NCBI RefSeq assembly: GCF_050632395.1
Contig: NZ_CP192600.1
Span: 2,914,001 to 2,978,000 of the forward strand
Length of the DNA: 64,000 bases
From: JAUYQR01 sp050632395
GTDB lineage: Bacteria > Pseudomonadota > Alphaproteobacteria > Rhodobacterales > Rhodobacteraceae
Direction: 5' to 3'
In this document: piece after piece, positions 1 through 7,969 of the stretch
How the letters are laid out: each line of letters begins with the position of its first letter
How positions within the stretch are numbered: the stretch's first letter is position 1
Program-made: the position numbers and the translations under genes
The notes under the pieces: generated by a model
Databases searched by the model: none
Seen by the model: only the letters and a program-made list of their open reading frames with translations
What the model was told of the DNA's origin: nothing

Positions 1-802
1 TGGCGCCGGCAGCGCGGTCACCGATTTTCAGGAAGCCCATCAGGCCGGAGGATTTGCCGCCGCCCGACAACTTTTCCCCTTCGCCGCGAAGCGAGGAGAA
101 GTTGGTGCCGGTGCCGGAACCGTATTTGAACAGACGCGCCTCACGCACCCAGAGGTCCATGATGCCGCCGTCGCCGACGAGGTCGTCCTTGACCGACTGG
201 ATGAAGCAGGCGTGCGGCTGCGGGTGTTCGTAGGCGGAGGTGGATTTGGTCAGCACGCCGGTCTTGTGGTCGACGTAATAGTGGCCCTGGGACGGGCCGT
301 CGATGCCGTAGGCCCAATGCAGGCCGGTGTTGAACCACTGCGGGCTGTTCGGGGCGGCCATCTGGCGGGCCAGCATGAAGCGCATCTCGTCAAAATAGGC
401 GCGGGCGTCGGATTCGGTGGTGAAGTAGCCACCCTTCCAGCCCCAGTAGGCCCACGCGCCGGCAAGGCGGTCGAAGACCTGCTTGGACGAGGTTTCGCCG
501 ACGTTACGCTGATCTGCGGGAAGTTCGGCAAGCGCGGCTTCGTCGGAGACCGAGCGCCAGAGGAATTCGGGCACGCCCTTTTCCTTGACGCGCTTCAGCC
601 GTGCCGGGATGCCGGCCTTGCGGAAATACTTCTGGGCGAGCACGTCGGAGGCGACCTGGCTCCAGCCCTCGGGCACCTCGACGGCGTCGTTGCGGAACAC
701 AACGGTGCCATCCGGGTTGCGGATTTCGGAAACGGTGGTGTTAAACGCCATTGCGCCATAAGCGCCTGTCGCCTCGGTGGTGAACTTCCGCTCGATCTTC
801 AT
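1..802 (-). CDS. nrdJ: Adenosylcobalamin-dependent (class II) ribonucleotide reductase, N-terminal part
   Basis: Cytoplasmic enzyme that reduces ribonucleotides to deoxyribonucleotides using a B12-generated radical, so it works with or without oxygen. The 267 visible codons start MKIERKFTTEATGAYG and contain the segments SPQWFNTGLHWAYGI, HACFIQSVKDDL and FKYGSGTGTNFSSLRGEGEK, which are characteristic of the N-terminal region of the large NrdJ family (usually about 1,200 residues). The window edge removes the rest, including most catalytic cysteines. The ATG at 802 is the only sensible start. A candidate NrdR box lies about 130 bases upstream, which fits control by the dNTP-sensing repressor NrdR. 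Confidence 0.93.
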   Translation of the reverse strand, partial: MKIERKFTTEATGAYGAMAFNTTVSEIRNPDGTVVFRNDAVEVPEGWSQVASDVLAQKYFRKAGIPARLKRVKEKGVPEFLWRSVSDEAALAELPADQRNVGETSSKQVFDRLAGAWAYWGWKGGYFTTESDARAYFDEMRFMLARQMAAPNSPQWFNTGLHWAYGIDGPSQGHYYVDHKTGVLTKSTSAYEHPQPHACFIQSVKDDLVGDGGIMDLWVREARLFKYGSGTGTNFSSLRGEGEKLSGGGKSSGLMGFLKIGDRAAGA

Positions 803-1233
803 GCCCCTGATCCCGTTTTTGCGGCGCGCTGGCCGATATTGATTGAAACGAGGAAAACCCGTCTTGCAGGCGCCACCCGGTTGATCCGGGGTTGGCGGTG
901 ACTGTCTGACTGCTTCAACCTCGCACGGCACTAGATATGGTGTTGACCCCGGCCGCGCTGTCAAACTGTCGTATTCGCAGGCGCCGTTCAACGGATTTAT
1001 TTGCGATGCTTGCGGATTTTTAACCTTGACGCGGCGATGTCACAGTCACGCGAACGTCATCAAGTTCAGCGCATGGTTGTGGACAGCCGTGGGGACAATC
1101 TTCACCCGATCTCTGAGGAGAGCGGGATTTGTGAGGAAACGCGCCCGGTTGTGCAGACGGCTTGAGACAGGCTGGTGCCCTGCCCTGCCTGTGGACGACG
1201 GGCTGCGGAGCGATTCTGGCGGTTTGGCCCGAA
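803..1233. other. Intergenic region between nrdJ and the DMT gene
   Basis: 431 bases without a convincing gene. The part next to nrdJ (803-964) is its leader and promoter. The rest (965-1233) lies downstream of the DMT gene stop and upstream of the nrdJ promoter. It carries a few short TGTGGAC-like words but no tRNA, no clear hairpin terminator and no open frame with family resemblance. No cobalamin riboswitch (B12 box) was recognised in the leader. Confidence 0.5.
929..964 (-). promoter_or_regulatory. Predicted nrdJ promoter with NrdR box
   Basis: On the minus strand a -35 element TTGACA (959-964) is followed about 17 bases later by a -10 region overlapping ACACCATATCTAGTG (929-943), which closely resembles the NrdR box consensus ACAC-(A/T)-ATAT-N-TAGTG. 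Only one box is obvious, whereas many nrd promoters have two about 30 bases apart. The position over the -10 element fits repression when dATP is plentiful. Confidence 0.55.
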
Positions 1234-2118
1234 TTAGCCGCGCGCCGGGCGGTTGATGAGCACGATGCCGGCCGCCACCAGAACAGCCGCGCCGAGAATC
1301 GCCCAGGTGACGGTTTCGCCGAAAATCAGGGCACCGAGGGTGAGCGCGAAGATCGGCGTGAGGAAGGAAAACGAGGCCACGGTGGAGGCCGGGTAGACCG
1401 ACATCAGCCAGAGCCATGACACGAAACCGCCCGCGACGACGATGGAGGCCTGGAACACCAGCCAGAAGAGGTGGATCGGTTGCAGATCGCGGATCAGAGG
1501 GCCAAAGAACGGCGCGGCGAGAAGGAGGAGCGGAGCGGAGACGAGGACCATCCAGAAAAGCTGCATCTCGGGCCCTTCGGCGCGCATCACGGGGCGGCGG
1601 GCGATGTAGGCGGTGCCGGCCCAGCAGAACGCGCCGGTCAGGGCAAAAAGATCGCCGGTGAGGGAGCCCTGCCCGGTGGTCGGGCCCGACAGGATCGCCC
1701 ATGCAGCGCCCGCGAAGGCGAGAAGGAGGCCAGCGGCGCGGATCGGGGTGATCCGGTCGCCAAGGCCGAAATGCGCCATGAGCGCGAACCAGACCGGCAT
1801 GGAATAGAAGATCACCGAGGTGCGGCCCACTGTGGTGAGGTCGAGCGCCACGAAGAGGCAGAGGAATTCGAGCGCGAAGACCGCGCCCATAAGAAGGCCG
1901 GTGGGCAGCGTGGCGCGCGTCAGGCGCGGCGGGCGCTTGCGCCAGACGAGCCAGGCCCAGACGAAGAAGATCGCGAGAAGGGAGCGCAGGCCGGCGAAGA
2001 ACACCGGTTGCAGGCCCGCGTTCACCACCTTGACGATGATCTGGTTGAACGCGAGGAGGAGCATGACACCCACCACCATCGCGCCGCCGAACGCATCGAG
2101 CCTGTCCTTGCGGTTCAT
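1234..2118 (-). CDS. EamA/DMT-family membrane transporter
   Basis: Drug/metabolite transporter superfamily protein of 294 residues with about ten hydrophobic segments arranged as two EamA repeats (roughly residues 12-140 and 155-285), an inner-membrane exporter of unknown substrate. The start MNRKDRLDAFGGAMVV at 2118 gives the family length; the open frame runs further upstream but loses homology. It is divergent from a second EamA gene at 2218, with only 99 bases between them that must hold both promoters. The two proteins are not close copies. Substrate cannot be inferred. Confidence 0.85.
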   Translation of the reverse strand: MNRKDRLDAFGGAMVVGVMLLLAFNQIIVKVVNAGLQPVFFAGLRSLLAIFFVWAWLVWRKRPPRLTRATLPTGLLMGAVFALEFLCLFVALDLTTVGRTSVIFYSMPVWFALMAHFGLGDRITPIRAAGLLLAFAGAAWAILSGPTTGQGSLTGDLFALTGAFCWAGTAYIARRPVMRAEGPEMQLFWMVLVSAPLLLLAAPFFGPLIRDLQPIHLFWLVFQASIVVAGGFVSWLWLMSVYPASTVASFSFLTPIFALTLGALIFGETVTWAILGAAVLVAAGIVLINRPARG

Positions 2119-2217
2119 CGCCTGCCCCTTTGACTTCCGCGCCCTTGTGCCTGTGCGGGCGATGAAGGGCAAGCAGAGCGGCTTTCGTTTGGCGCGGCGG
2201 CGCGGTAGGAGGCGCGG

Positions 2218-3114
2218 ATGATCGCATCCCACGCAAGCAGCCAGAATCTGCGCGGCATCCTCTTGATGGTCGCGTCGATGGCCTTGTTCGGGGTCGAGGA
2301 CATGTTTTTGAAATGGGCCGCGGTGGGGCTGCCCGTCGGTCAGATCATTTTCGTGTCGGGCGCGTTCGGGCTGCCGGTGTTCGTGGCAATGGCCTGGGCG
2401 CAGGGGCAGCGCATTCTGGTGCGCGAGGCGCTGCAACCGGCGGTGATCGCGCGCAACATCGGCGAGATGATCGGGTCGGCGGGGTATGTTGCAGCCTTGG
2501 CCACGGTGCCGTTGTCGACGGTTTCGGCGGTGCTGCAAGCGATGCCTCTGGCGGTGACGATGGCGGCGGCGCTGTTCATGCACGAACAGGTGGGCTGGCG
2601 GCGCTGGACGGCGATTGCGGTGGGGTTTGCCGGGGTGCTTTTGGTGATCCGGCCGGGGATGGACGGGTTTCGCCCAGAGGCGCTTTTCGTGCTGGTCACG
2701 GTCGCTGGCCTGACGCTGCGTGATCTGGCCTCGCGGCGGATACCGGCGGTGGTGACGACGGCGCAGGTGTCGGCCTGGGGGCTGATGGCGGTGGCGGTCT
2801 TGGGGGCGGGGATGATGCTGGCCTCGGGTGAGGTGCGGGCGGTGACGGCGGGTCAGGGGCTGGTGCTGTTGGGCGCGGTGGCGTTCGGCACGGCGGGGTA
2901 TTGGGCGATCACCGCGGCGACGCGTACGGGCGAGGTTTCGGTGGTGGCGCCGTTCCGCTATACGCGGCTGGTGTTCGCGATGGCCATAGGCGCGCTGGTC
3001 TTTGGCGAGTGGCCGGACGGGTGGACCTATGCCGGGGCGGCGCTGATCATCGGGTCGGGGCTTTACTCCTTTGCACGCGAACGGGCGCGGAAACGCGCTT
3101 CCCATAGGGGATGA
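2218..3114 (+). CDS. EamA/DMT-family membrane transporter
   Basis: 298-residue inner-membrane protein with ten predicted helices and two EamA repeats. The second repeat ends in the usual ALVFGEWPDGWTYAGAALI pattern (E in the conserved helix 9-10 loop) and a basic tail (RERARKRASHRG). Probably a small-molecule exporter of unknown substrate. It lies 51 bases upstream of enolase and may be transcribed into it. It is divergent from the related gene ending at 1234. Confidence 0.85.
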   Translation: MIASHASSQNLRGILLMVASMALFGVEDMFLKWAAVGLPVGQIIFVSGAFGLPVFVAMAWAQGQRILVREALQPAVIARNIGEMIGSAGYVAALATVPLSTVSAVLQAMPLAVTMAAALFMHEQVGWRRWTAIAVGFAGVLLVIRPGMDGFRPEALFVLVTVAGLTLRDLASRRIPAVVTTAQVSAWGLMAVAVLGAGMMLASGEVRAVTAGQGLVLLGAVAFGTAGYWAITAATRTGEVSVVAPFRYTRLVFAMAIGALVFGEWPDGWTYAGAALIIGSGLYSFARERARKRASHRG

Positions 3115-3165
3115 GCCGGGGTAAAGGGGCGGCGAGAGCATCATCCGCCCCAAGGGAGCGCCGCC

Positions 3166-4443
3166 ATGAGCACGATCATCGACATTCACGCCCGCGAAAT
3201 TCTGGACAGCCGGGGCAACCCGACGGTCGAGGTGGACGTCTATCTGGAGGACGGCTCGATGGGCCGCGCCGCCGTTCCCTCGGGCGCATCGACGGGCGCG
3301 CATGAAGCCAACGAGCGGCGCGATGGCGATCCGGCGCGCTACAAGGGCAAGGGCGTGCTGGAGGCCGTGGCTGCGGTGAACGGCGAGATCGCCGAAGAAA
3401 TCGTGGGCTTTGACGCGACCGAGCAGGTCGGCATCGACCGCACCATGATCGAGATGGACGGGACGCCGAACAAGTCGCGGTTGGGGGCAAATGCCATTCT
3501 GGGCGTGTCACTGGCGGTGGCGAAGGCGGCGGCGGAGTTCAGCGGCCAACCGCTTTATCGCTACGTTGGCGGCACGTCCGCGCGCATCCTGCCGGTGCCG
3601 ATGATGAACATCATCAACGGCGGCGAACATGCCGACAACCCGATCGACATTCAGGAATTCATGATCATGCCGGTCGGGGCGCAGGACATCCGCGAGGCGG
3701 TGCGGATGGGATCTGAGGTGTTCCACACGCTGAAGAAGGAATTGCAGAACGCGGGCCACAACACCGGGATCGGTGACGAGGGCGGGTTCGCACCGAATCT
3801 GAGCTCTGCCCGCGATGCGCTTGATTTCATTCTGAAATCCATCGAGAAGGCAGGGTATACGCCGGGTGAGGATATCTTCCTGGCGCTGGATTGCGCGGCG
3901 ACGGAATACTTCCGGGGCGGCAAGTACGAGATGAAGGGCGAAGGCAAGTCGCTGTCCATCGAGGAGAACGTGGCATTCCTTGCAGGGCTGGCCAAAGATT
4001 ATCCGATCATCAGCATCGAAGACGGCTGTTCCGAGGATGACTGGGCGGGCTGGAAGCTGTTGACCGACACGCTGGGCGACAAGATCCAACTGGTGGGCGA
4101 CGATCTGTTCGTGACCAACCCGCGCCGGTTGGCCGAAGGCATCAAGGCCGGTTGCGCCAATTCGATGCTGGTGAAAGTGAACCAGATCGGCACCCTGACC
4201 GAAACGCTGCAGGCGGTCGAGATGGCGCACCGGGCGCGCTATACCAATGTGATGAGCCACAGGTCGGGCGAGACCGAGGACGCGACGATCGCCGACCTTG
4301 CCGTTGCCACCAACTGCGGGCAGATCAAGACCGGGTCGCTGAGCCGGTCGGACCGGTTGGCGAAGTACAACCAGCTGATCCGGATCGAGGAACTGCTGGG
4401 CGAGACGGCGGAATATGCCGGACGGAGCATCCTGCGGGCGTGA
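3166..4443 (+). CDS. eno: Enolase (phosphopyruvate hydratase)
   Basis: Catalyses 2-phosphoglycerate to phosphoenolpyruvate in glycolysis and gluconeogenesis; Mg-dependent cytoplasmic dimer or octamer. 425 residues, the normal length. Visible signatures are AREILDSRGNPTVEVDV at the N-terminus, the catalytic GDEGGFAP segment near residue 205, SIEDGCSEDDW (metal-ligand acidic residues), VGDDLFVTN, LVKVNQIGTLTE (catalytic Lys) and SHRSGETED near residue 365. A ribosome site GGGAGC precedes the ATG. A strong bidirectional-looking hairpin follows the stop. Confidence 0.98.
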   Translation: MSTIIDIHAREILDSRGNPTVEVDVYLEDGSMGRAAVPSGASTGAHEANERRDGDPARYKGKGVLEAVAAVNGEIAEEIVGFDATEQVGIDRTMIEMDGTPNKSRLGANAILGVSLAVAKAAAEFSGQPLYRYVGGTSARILPVPMMNIINGGEHADNPIDIQEFMIMPVGAQDIREAVRMGSEVFHTLKKELQNAGHNTGIGDEGGFAPNLSSARDALDFILKSIEKAGYTPGEDIFLALDCAATEYFRGGKYEMKGEGKSLSIEENVAFLAGLAKDYPIISIEDGCSEDDWAGWKLLTDTLGDKIQLVGDDLFVTNPRRLAEGIKAGCANSMLVKVNQIGTLTETLQAVEMAHRARYTNVMSHRSGETEDATIADLAVATNCGQIKTGSLSRSDRLAKYNQLIRIEELLGETAEYAGRSILRA

Positions 4444-4466
4444 GGCTTTCGCGACAGGTTACGAAG

Positions 4467-4492
4467 CGGGCGCCCATTGGGGCGCCCGTTTT
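4467..4492 (+). terminator. Intrinsic terminator after eno
   Basis: Perfect 9-bp stem CGGGCGCCC/GGGCGCCCG with an ATTG loop followed by TTTT. It lies between the convergent ends of eno and the FAD oxidoreductase; the left flank is A-containing (ACGAAG), so it could serve both directions. Confidence 0.85.
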
Positions 4493-4496
4493 CGTT

Positions 4497-5564
4497 TCAA
4501 AGCAGGCGGTCGGGGCGGAACGGGGCAAGGAGCGGGTCGGCACCCTGCCCTGCGATTTCGGCCGCAAGAAGCTCGGCCACCAGCGGCGCGAGGGTGACGC
4601 CGGAGTGCATCAGCGCAAGCCAGAGGTTCGGATGGCCGGGGATCGGGCCTGCCAGCGGCAGACCGTCGCCGGGAACCGGGCGGTGGGCCTGCGTTAGGCT
4701 TTCGATATGCAGCGGCGTTTGCGGGAATAGGACCTGCAGCCGGGCGAGGGTTTCGGCGGCGGCCTGCGCCGGATTGGGCAGGGTTTCGCTGGTGTCGGAT
4801 TGGTGGCTGGCGCTTGCGGGTGCAAGGAGGTGGCCTTGCGGGTCTTGCCGGAGTTCCTGCGTCGGCGTGGCAAGGATGTGGCTGACAAGACGCGGCAGGG
4901 CTTGCGTTCGCAGCATCGCGCCGGGGCGGTTCAGCATCGGCAGGGTGAGGCCGAGGGGCGCGAGGAGCGCGGGCGTACCGGTCCCGGTGGCGAGCAGGGT
5001 ATGGTCGGCGTGGAATGGGCCAGCCTCGGTCAACGCGCCGGTGATGCGGCCGCCTTTGGTCAAAAGCGCAGTGGCGCGGGTGCCGGTGAAAAGGCGCGCG
5101 CCGTGGCGGGAAGCCGTCGCCAGCAGGCGGTGCGTCAGGTGCGCGGCGTCGACCGCGCCTTCGGCGGAGAAGTGGAGCGCGTGGGCGGGTGGGGTGGCGA
5201 GGTTCGGTTCAAGGGCCGCAACCTCGGCGCGGGTAAGGATGCGGACGGGGTAGCCGAGGGCTGCGAGGGTTTCGGCTTTGGCATCAACGGTTTCGTCTTC
5301 CCACCAGAGGCAGCCGGTCCAGTGGTGGCCGGTGTCGGGCACCTCGGCCGCGAGGCGGTGGTGCGCGGCGATGGCGGCATGGCGCAGGTGGAAGTGCGCG
5401 GTGGAGCCATAAAAGCTGGCGTTGATCCAGCCGAAGCTGCGCCCGGAGGCTTCGGTTGCGGGAAGGCTTGCGTCGATGATGGTGACGGCGTGGCCACCGG
5501 CGGCAAGGCGGTGGGCAAGGCTGGCACCGAGGAGGCCCGCGCCGAGGATGAGGATGCTTGTCAT
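4497..5564 (-). CDS. FAD-dependent oxidoreductase (DAO family)
   Basis: 355-residue flavoprotein of the D-amino-acid-oxidase/glycine-oxidase fold. The start MTSILILGAGLLGASLAHRL gives the dinucleotide-binding GxGxxG motif immediately at the N-terminus (an in-frame upstream ATG would add only six residues). Further DAO-like landmarks are ATEASGRSFGWINASFYG near residue 45, a second FAD-contact region LLATGTGTPALLAPLGL and the C-terminal HSGVTLAPLVAELLAAEI segment. It probably oxidises an amino acid or other amine, but the substrate is unknown. Divergent from the cupin gene at 5612. Confidence 0.8.
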   Translation of the reverse strand: MTSILILGAGLLGASLAHRLAAGGHAVTIIDASLPATEASGRSFGWINASFYGSTAHFHLRHAAIAAHHRLAAEVPDTGHHWTGCLWWEDETVDAKAETLAALGYPVRILTRAEVAALEPNLATPPAHALHFSAEGAVDAAHLTHRLLATASRHGARLFTGTRATALLTKGGRITGALTEAGPFHADHTLLATGTGTPALLAPLGLTLPMLNRPGAMLRTQALPRLVSHILATPTQELRQDPQGHLLAPASASHQSDTSETLPNPAQAAAETLARLQVLFPQTPLHIESLTQAHRPVPGDGLPLAGPIPGHPNLWLALMHSGVTLAPLVAELLAAEIAGQGADPLLAPFRPDRLL

Positions 5565-5611
5565 GCGCCCGCATCCTGCCATTCTGTGAGGCCAAGTGAA
5601 AGGGCTACGGC

Positions 5612-6034
5612 ATGACCGAGGCAGAGAGGATCATCGCACATCTGGCGTTGGCGCGGCACCCGGAGGGTGGCTGGTATCGGCAAACTTGGGCGGGGCCGGA
5701 GATTGCGGGCCGCGCGTCGGGAACGGCGATCCTGTTCCTGCTGGCGACGGGCGAGCGGAGCCATTGGCACCGGGTGGATGCGGATGAAATCTGGCTGTGG
5801 CACGCGGGCGCGCCCTTGGTGCTGGGGCTGGCCGAAACGGCGGCCGGGCCTGCGCAGGAGGTGGTGATGGGCGCTGCGGTGCTAGACGGTCAGGCGGTGC
5901 AGGCGGTGGTGCCAAAGGGCTGGTGGCAGGCGGCGCGGACCACGGGGGCGTGGTCGCTGGTCAGTTGCACGGTCAGCCCGGGGTTTCGGTTCGATGGGTT
6001 CGAACTGGCGCCCGAAGGGTTCGAGATAGGGTGA
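5612..6034 (+). CDS. Cupin-domain protein (DUF985 family)
   Basis: 140-residue single-domain cupin. ARHPEGGWYRQTW at the N-terminus, GERSHWHRVDADEIWLWHAG in the middle (His/Glu metal-ligand-like positions) and VPKGWWQAARTTGAWSLVSC towards the end are typical of the DUF985 (cupin_5) family, whose biochemical role is not established. Its TGA overlaps the ATG of the following desaturase by one base (TGATG), so the two are probably translationally coupled. Confidence 0.82.
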   Translation: MTEAERIIAHLALARHPEGGWYRQTWAGPEIAGRASGTAILFLLATGERSHWHRVDADEIWLWHAGAPLVLGLAETAAGPAQEVVMGAAVLDGQAVQAVVPKGWWQAARTTGAWSLVSCTVSPGFRFDGFELAPEGFEIG

Positions 6035-6918
6035 TGGACCATCGGGACTTCGTGGCGGGGCTGGCGCCTGAGGTGCGGGCGGATTTGACGGCGGTTTCGG
6101 ACGGCCCGGGCGTGAGGCATCTGGCGGGGCATCTGGGGGCGATTGCGCTGGTTGGGGGGCTGATCGCGGCGGGAGTGCCGGGGTGGTGGGCGCTGTTGCC
6201 GGTGCAGGGCGTGCTGGTGGTATTTCTTTTCACGCTGGAGCATGAGGCGACGCACAAGACGCCGTTCCGGACGCCGTGGCTGAACGAATGGGCGGGGCGG
6301 CTGGCGGGCTTTCTGCTGCTGCTGCCGTTCGAGTGGTTTCGCTACTTTCACCTGGCGCACCACCGCTGGACCAACATCGAGGGGCGCGACCCGGAACTGG
6401 CGGGAGGCAAGCCCGAGGGGTGGCGGGCATGGGTCTGGCATGTGTCGGGGCTGCCCTATTGGGGATCGGAGGCGCGGCTTTTGGCGGCGCTGGTGCGCGG
6501 GCGGGCCGAGGGGGACTATCTGCCGCAGGGGGCAAAGGGCCGGATCGTGGCCGAGGCGCGGTGGATGGCGGCGGGGTATGGCGCTGTTCTGGCGTCGTTT
6601 TTCTGGACGCCGGTGCCGCTGTGGGTGTGGATCGTGCCGGTGGTTCTGGGCCAGCCGGTGCTACGGCTTTATCTGCTTGCCGAGCATGGCGATTGCCCCA
6701 AGGTGGCGAACATGTTTCAGAACACGCGGACAGTGTTCACCACGGCGCTGGTCCGGTTTCTGGCGTGGAACATGCCGTATCATGTGGAGCACCACGTCTA
6801 TCCGGCGGTGCCGTTTCATCGGCTGCCGGCGTTGCACCACCTGATGCGGCAGGAGTTGCGGGTGACGGCGGAGGGGTATGCGGCGTTCACGCGAGGCTAT
6901 CTGCAACGGCGCTTGTAA
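6034..6918 (+). CDS. Membrane fatty-acid desaturase family protein
   Basis: 294-residue integral-membrane di-iron desaturase. The three histidine boxes are visible: HEATH (near residue 70), HLAHHRW (near residue 107) and HVEHHVYP (near residue 250), separated by hydrophobic helices. It would insert a double bond or hydroxylate an acyl or carotenoid-like chain in the inner membrane; the exact substrate cannot be read from sequence. The open frame extends upstream inside the cupin gene, but the ATG at 6034, overlapping the cupin stop, starts the homologous region. Confidence 0.85.
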   Translation: MDHRDFVAGLAPEVRADLTAVSDGPGVRHLAGHLGAIALVGGLIAAGVPGWWALLPVQGVLVVFLFTLEHEATHKTPFRTPWLNEWAGRLAGFLLLLPFEWFRYFHLAHHRWTNIEGRDPELAGGKPEGWRAWVWHVSGLPYWGSEARLLAALVRGRAEGDYLPQGAKGRIVAEARWMAAGYGAVLASFFWTPVPLWVWIVPVVLGQPVLRLYLLAEHGDCPKVANMFQNTRTVFTTALVRFLAWNMPYHVEHHVYPAVPFHRLPALHHLMRQELRVTAEGYAAFTRGYLQRRL

Positions 6919-7045
6919 CGGAGGGCGGCTACGCTGCGCGCCTTGTGGGTCGTCGGCGCGGGCAGGCCCGTTTGGCTTGGGGCGATTGTGCGGGGCACAA
7001 GTTTCGGGTGGCCTAGGCCAAGCTGGGCGGGGTAGTCAGGGCCGC

Positions 7046-7969
7046 ATGAGCGAGACCCCTGCCCCTTTGGCCCCCCAGATGAACCCGAAGAACGAAGACT
7101 CGATGAGTGGGTTCTTCTTTGCGTTGACAGCCTATCTGCTGTGGGGGTTCCTGCCGATCTACATGAAGGCGATGGCGCATATCGCGCCGGTTGAGGTCAT
7201 TGCGCATCGAGTGGTGTGGTCGGTGCCGATTGCGCTGGCGGTGATTGCGGTCCTTGGGCGGACTGCGGAGTTGCGGGCGGCGCTGCGCAGCCCACGGATG
7301 CTGGCGATGGGCGCGCTGACGGCGGCGCTGATTTCGGTGAACTGGGGCATCTATGTCTGGGCCATCGGGTCGGGTCATGCCCTGGATGCGGCGCTGGGGT
7401 ATTACATCAACCCCCTCTTCTCGATCTTTCTTGGCGCGGTCTTGCTGAGGGAACGGATCCGGCCTGCGCAGGGCGTGGCGATTGCATTGGCGGCGGTGGC
7501 GGTGGCGGTGCTGACATGGGACGCGGGGCGGTTGCCAGTGGTGGCGCTGGGGCTGACGCTGTCGTGGGGGTTCTATGCGTTCTTGAAGAAATGGCTTCCG
7601 ATCGGGCCGAACCAGGGCTTCACGTTGGAAGTGTTGATCCTGTTGCCGCTGGCCTTGGCCTATATCGGCTGGCTGAGCGTGGCGGGGGGCGGGCATTTCA
7701 TGACTGGCGTCGGCTGGGACACGGCGCTGTTGTTCGGCTGCGGGCTGGTCACGGCGGGGCCGCTGATGATTTATGCCAATGGCGCCAAGCGGTTGCGGCT
7801 GTCGACCATCGCGATCATGCAGTACATCGCGCCGACGATGATCTTCCTGACGGCGGTGTTTCTGTTCGACGAGCCGTTCAGCGCGGTCAAGATGGCGGCG
7901 TTTGCGCTGATCTGGGCGGCTCTGGTAATTTATACGCTGTCAATGCTGCAGGGCCGCCGGGAGGCGTGA
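7046..7969 (+). CDS. rarD: RarD family EamA transporter
   Basis: 307-residue inner-membrane protein with ten helices. The phrases AYLLWGFLPIYMKAM, ALGYYINPLFSIFLGAVLLRER and STIAIMQYIAPTMIFLTAVF are highly characteristic of RarD (chloramphenicol-sensitivity protein family) within the DMT superfamily; the transported compound is unknown. The start MSETPAP at 7046 is chosen because a more upstream frame overlaps the desaturase; the hydrophobic core begins at MSGFFFALTAY. Its 3' end overlaps the convergent anmK by 83 bases. Confidence 0.9.
   Translation: MSETPAPLAPQMNPKNEDSMSGFFFALTAYLLWGFLPIYMKAMAHIAPVEVIAHRVVWSVPIALAVIAVLGRTAELRAALRSPRMLAMGALTAALISVNWGIYVWAIGSGHALDAALGYYINPLFSIFLGAVLLRERIRPAQGVAIALAAVAVAVLTWDAGRLPVVALGLTLSWGFYAFLKKWLPIGPNQGFTLEVLILLPLALAYIGWLSVAGGGHFMTGVGWDTALLFGCGLVTAGPLMIYANGAKRLRLSTIAIMQYIAPTMIFLTAVFLFDEPFSAVKMAAFALIWAALVIYTLSMLQGRREA

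Noticed and set aside
803..928. Possible cobalamin riboswitch before the B12-dependent nrdJ
   Set aside because: The expected B12-box and the long leader architecture are absent; an NrdR box explains control better.
1070..1200. Several TGTGGAC words that look like DnaA boxes
   Set aside because: None reaches the TTATCCACA consensus closely and there is no origin context (no dnaA, dnaN or AT-rich unwinding region).
1026..1256. Short open frame in the nrdJ-DMT intergenic region
   Set aside because: 76 codons, Arg/Leu-rich with no family resemblance, no convincing ribosome site, and overlapping the end of a real gene.
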